Source: an uncultured Lachnospira sp. (GTDB lineage: Bacteria; Bacillota; Clostridia; Lachnospirales; Lachnospiraceae). Taken from it: 64,000 nucleotides of DNA. Location of the stretch: positions 62,001 through 126,000 of the forward strand of contig CAKRLE010000009.1 of NCBI GenBank assembly GCA_934359185.1, in the 5' to 3' direction. A model generated the notes under the pieces. That model saw only the letters and a list, made by a program, of their open reading frames with translations. It ran no database searches and had not been told where the DNA came from. The position numbers and the translations under genes were made by a program. Shown here one piece after another: positions 61,543 through 64,000 of this stretch; the first letter of the stretch is position 1; each line of letters starts with the position of its first letter.

Positions 61543-62574
61543 TTATTCAGCTCCATCATTATTTTTAATGCCCTTTAAGACAACCCTATTTTCTTCAAAA
61601 AATTTCTGGATTCTAGCAAATGGGATCACATCCAAATTATCGTAAAGATCTGTATGAACAGCTCCCGGAATTGTCAGCAGCTCTTTATTGGATGCGTACT
61701 TGCTGTCCTTAATCATATTTTCATAAGCATCTTTTCCAAAATAATAGCTGTGCGCTTTTTCTCCGTGAACAATAAGGACTGCACTTCTGATTTCATTACT
61801 GTACTTTAATATTGGCTGATTCATAAATGACATACATCCAATACTGTTCCAGCCATCATTGGAATTCAGGCTCCTTTTATGATAACATCTGCCTTTATAA
61901 TACTCACTGTAATCTTTTACGAAGAAAGGTGCATCTTCCGGAACCGGAAGGGGAACACAACCACCGCCTCTTGAATATTCGCCTTTACGGTATTCTTCTG
62001 TCCTGAGGGTATTCAGTGACTGTTTCTTTGCATAACGTGCTTCTTCACTGTCCTCAGAATCAAAGTATCCATTCGCATTTACTCTTGTCATATCATACAT
62101 GGTAGATGCAACAGTTGCTTTTATTCTTGTATCCAATGCCGCTGCGTTAAGAGCCATTCCACCCCAGCCGCAGATTCCAATGATTCCTATTTTATCTGGA
62201 TCCACATCTTCCCGAACAGAAAGAAAATCAACAGCAGCCATGAAATCTTCTGTATTAATATCCGGAGAAGCCATGAATCTTGGATTGCCTCCACTTTCCC
62301 CCGTAAAAGAAGGATCAAACGCAATTGTTAAATATCCTCTTTCCGCCATCGTCTGTGCATATAATCCGGAGCACTGTTCTTTGACTGCCCCAAATGGTCC
62401 GCTTACGGCAATCGCAGGATATTTCCCAGATGCATTTTTCGGTTTATACAAATCTGCGGCAAGTGTGATTCCATAACGATTTACAAATGTCACTTTCTTA
62501 TGGTCTACTTTTTCACTCTGTGGAAAAGTTTTATCCCATTCAGATACCAGCTTTAATTTTTCTGTTTTTAACAT
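61543..62574 (-). CDS. Alpha/beta hydrolase with Cys nucleophile motif (dienelactone-hydrolase-like)
   Basis: This 343-residue alpha/beta hydrolase has the nucleophile elbow GIIGICGWGGMALNAAA, where Cys replaces the usual Ser as in dienelactone hydrolases. Upstream are AVSGPFGAVKEQCSGLYAQTMAERGYLTIAFDPSFTGES, and the acid/base regions follow, with the His in PGAVHTDLYDN and the active-site Asp region in VLIVHGEKAHSYYFG. ATG at 62574 is chosen for its GGAGG nine bases upstream. It is divergent from a MerR gene and its promoter has the MerR signature 19-bp spacer. Substrate unknown; an aromatic or lactone xenobiotic is plausible. Confidence 0.8.
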   Translation of the reverse strand: MLKTEKLKLVSEWDKTFPQSEKVDHKKVTFVNRYGITLAADLYKPKNASGKYPAIAVSGPFGAVKEQCSGLYAQTMAERGYLTIAFDPSFTGESGGNPRFMASPDINTEDFMAAVDFLSVREDVDPDKIGIIGICGWGGMALNAAALDTRIKATVASTMYDMTRVNANGYFDSEDSEEARYAKKQSLNTLRTEEYRKGEYSRGGGCVPLPVPEDAPFFVKDYSEYYKGRCYHKRSLNSNDGWNSIGCMSFMNQPILKYSNEIRSAVLIVHGEKAHSYYFGKDAYENMIKDSKYASNKELLTIPGAVHTDLYDNLDVIPFARIQKFFEENRVVLKGIKNNDGAE

Positions 62575-62637
62575 ATTTAACATCCTCCATATGCAAAATT
62601 TCTTGTAATTACACTAACAATAGTATATGATATAAAT

Positions 62638-62668
62638 ATCTTACAGCCTAAAGTTAACTTTAGGTCAA
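62638..62668 (-). promoter_or_regulatory. MerR-type promoter with 19-bp spacer and palindromic operator
   Basis: On the minus strand TTGACC (62668-62663), 19 bp, then TAAGAT (62643-62638). CCTAAAGTTAACTTTAGG (62647-62664), a perfect 18-bp palindrome, sits in the overlong spacer, as in classic MerR-activated promoters. Confidence 0.8.
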
Positions 62669-62692
62669 GCATAAATTTGAAAGAAGGTTTTT

Positions 62693-63130
62693 ATGTATAC
62701 AATCGGTCAGGTCTCTGCAATGTTTAATCTTCCTGTTTCTACATTAAGGTATTATGACAAGGAAGGGTTTTTCCCTAATCTGGAACGCAAGGGAAATATA
62801 CGTTATTTCAGCGATAATGAATTAGAAGCGCTTCGTATCATTGAATGTCTGAAGAAATCAGGGCTTGAGATCAAAGATATAAAGCAATTTTTTGTCTGGG
62901 TATCTGAAGGCAGCTCCAGCTATGAAAAAAGGAAAGAATTATTTGAAGCCAGAAAATCAGCTGTTGAAACTGAAATTCAAGGACTTCAAAAAACTCTCTC
63001 CCTCTTAAAATTTAAGTGTTGGTATTATGAAACAGCAATGAAAGATGGTAACGAAGATGCTATAAATGCCATGTTACCTGATAAACTTCCAAAAAATATA
63101 CAGAAACTATATAACAAAGGACATGAATGA
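62693..63130 (+). CDS. MerR family transcriptional regulator
   Basis: This 145-residue regulator has the MerR winged-helix signature TIGQVSAMFNLPVSTLRYYDKEGFFPNLERKGNIRYFSDNELEALRIIECLKKSGLEIKDIKQF, a dimerisation helix (EARKSAVETEIQGLQKTLSLLKFKCWYYETAM) and a short C-terminal tail without a metal-binding Cys pair, so it probably senses an organic ligand. GAAAGAAGG lies before ATG 62693. It is divergent from the hydrolase gene and should activate it by untwisting the 19-bp-spaced promoter. Confidence 0.9.
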   Translation: MYTIGQVSAMFNLPVSTLRYYDKEGFFPNLERKGNIRYFSDNELEALRIIECLKKSGLEIKDIKQFFVWVSEGSSSYEKRKELFEARKSAVETEIQGLQKTLSLLKFKCWYYETAMKDGNEDAINAMLPDKLPKNIQKLYNKGHE

Positions 63131-63166
63131 TTTTTGCTTTCTCCATCAAACTGGAATTTGACTTGC

Positions 63167-63514
63167 CTATTTTCTTAAAATCTCATGTGGAGCTTCTATT
63201 TCATTTGCCAAGGTATGCTCTGTTAATTCTGACATCAATTTCAATTTTTTATTAATCAATGGTCGCATACAATTAGGAACATGTTCCTGATGCGCTCTGT
63301 GGATTGCTACACATTCCTTACAGTTTCCGTGATAACGACAGGCTTTCAGGCAAGGACAGTGATCTTTGTCTTTATACTCCTTACGAAATTCCGCTGCAAA
63401 TTCTTCTTGCAGTCTCAGCCCCTCGACACGGTTTCCCTTATGAAATTCTACCATTGCATCCAGTTCTTTCTGGTTCCCTTCAATCTTCATGTTATTATAG
63501 CGCCTCCATTTCAA
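63167..63514 (-). CDS. Small cysteine-rich protein, unknown
   Basis: This protein of 115 residues (or 107 from the second ATG, MKIEGNQ) has one helical acidic half and a cluster CPCLKACRYHGNCKECVAIHRAHQEHVPNCM, with six Cys and several His in 30 residues, suggesting one or two zinc sites. I do not know its family. No signal peptide or membrane segment is present. It lies alone after the MerR gene, and its start is ambiguous because neither ATG has a well-spaced AGGAGG. Confidence 0.6.
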   Translation of the reverse strand: MKWRRYNNMKIEGNQKELDAMVEFHKGNRVEGLRLQEEFAAEFRKEYKDKDHCPCLKACRYHGNCKECVAIHRAHQEHVPNCMRPLINKKLKLMSELTEHTLANEIEAPHEILRK

Positions 63515-63532
63515 CTATTCCTCATTTTCTGA

Positions 63533-63831
63533 TAAATTCCGATTTGAGATTTCACCTTTTTTAAGAGATTTAATAACTGTTATATTTTGTCATTAAATTC
63601 TTTAGAAACCCTTGAAAACACTGGATTTGTCACAGGTGAACTTTCCCTTATATGTTCCCTTGTGTTATATCGTCCCACCAGTGTTTACAGACTCTGGTAA
63701 GGGAAAAAGCAAGGGCAAGAAAAATCTATAAAACAGTATAACACAAAATAAAACTGACATGGTGAACTGATTGGAATGCTTCTTAATTTTTACAATTAAT
63801 GATTGATTGAATCATAAGGAGATGGGATACG
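63533..63831. other. Gene-free stretch at the probable edge of a mobile element
   Basis: About 300 bp hold no convincing gene. TGTGTTATA (63661-63669) and TATAACACA (63737-63745) are inverse copies enclosing 67 bp, and TTCCCTT/AAGGGAA pieces are repeated between them. An element end or a decayed leader is possible; I see no tRNA. Confidence 0.35.
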
Positions 63832-64000
63832 ATGAGAACAATATTTGCAGAATACAATCCACGGTGCAACAGTATTGATGTTTATACCAGTGCCGGCTAT
63901 ATGCTTCGCATTGACTGCTGGGAAGCTGAGCAGGACTTAAAAACCACGCCTGGATCAGACTGTGCATTAAATGCACTTGCTATTGACGAACCACTGGAAT
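63832..64000 (+). CDS. DUF6061-like protein (3' end outside window)
   Basis: The first 56 codons are visible: MRTIFAEYNPRCNSIDVYTS, AGYMLRIDCWEAEQDLKTTP, CALNALAIDEPLE. This resembles DUF6061 proteins, small proteins common in conjugative and mobilisable elements of gut Firmicutes (recalled similarity). AAGGAGATGG precedes the ATG. Function unknown. The gene suggests that an integrated element begins at or just before this end of the window. Confidence 0.6.
   Translation, partial: MRTIFAEYNPRCNSIDVYTSAGYMLRIDCWEAEQDLKTTPGSDCALNALAIDEPLE

Overview
The window is low-GC Firmicutes DNA with AGGAGG-type ribosome sites, several TTG/GTG starts, flagellin with CsrA, a K+-dependent membrane pyrophosphatase, fumarase class I, MetY, NhaC, Tp47-like and CJM1_0395-like proteins and a cytoplasmic pectin (GH28) module. 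This fits a motile gut Lachnospiraceae; a Lachnospira (Eubacterium) eligens-like pectin user is my best guess (inference from gene content, moderate confidence). Almost the whole window looks chromosomal; only the last ~0.5 kb looks like the edge of a mobile element.

Layout. 0-3.4 kb: end of a PotA-type ABC ATPase, then a TAXI binding lipoprotein paired with a GltS symporter. 3.4-9.3 kb: GGDEF-REC protein, enolase, NhaC antiporter, protease-less Lon-like AAA+ ATPase. 9.3-16.3 kb: three large hairpins, then a minus-strand run GntR(YtrA)-ABC-permease-permease-DUF3267-metalloprotease-like-Y-family polymerase-YolD-like-DUF6033-like. 16.4-20.6 kb: MarR plus a heterodimeric ABC multidrug exporter. 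20.8-28.4 kb: membrane pyrophosphatase, AI-2E-type permease, a Tp47-like surface protein with a flavinylated ferric-reductase-like membrane protein, MATE pump. 28.4-32.8 kb: aminotransferase, GH28, AEC transporter and divergent GntR/FCD regulator. 32.9-38.2 kb: two-subunit fumarase, DASS dicarboxylate carrier, divergent LysR, NSS symporter. 38.3-42.5 kb: chemoreceptor fused to a YcgR/PilZ c-di-GMP module, AlkD-like protein, MetY. 42.6-45.5 kb: a probable invertible flagellar switch, csrA and flagellin. 45.6-55.6 kb: broken Rpn nuclease, YqeY, PL7-like lipoprotein with an MBL hydrolase, NAGPA-type protein, two HD-GYP proteins, degenerate GGDEF-EAL, VanZ-RDD. 55.8-61.2 kb: an unusual AT-rich cluster (Smr, coiled coil, two HTH proteins, two-part AAA+ ATPase, FtsW remnant). 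61.2-64 kb: ABC-2 relic, MerR-controlled hydrolase, Cys-rich protein and a DUF6061-like gene.

The most striking system is at 42.65-43.42 kb. A 192-residue FimB-size tyrosine recombinase lies inside a 704-bp segment bounded by 32-bp inverted repeats (29/32 identical). The segment also carries a near-consensus flagellar sigma-28/sigma-D promoter (TAAA-N15-GACGATAT) that now points away from csrA-fliC and into a repeat that doubles as a hairpin-plus-U8 terminator. Inverting the segment would aim this promoter at csrA-fliC. This looks like an ON/OFF flagellin switch, shown here OFF. The flagellin leader then carries CsrA-type GGA sites, one in a hairpin loop and one on the Shine-Dalgarno, adding a second layer of control. 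The many c-di-GMP proteins around it (GGDEF-REC, two HD-GYP, GGDEF-EAL, chemoreceptor-PilZ) suggest that motility is a theme of the right half of the window.
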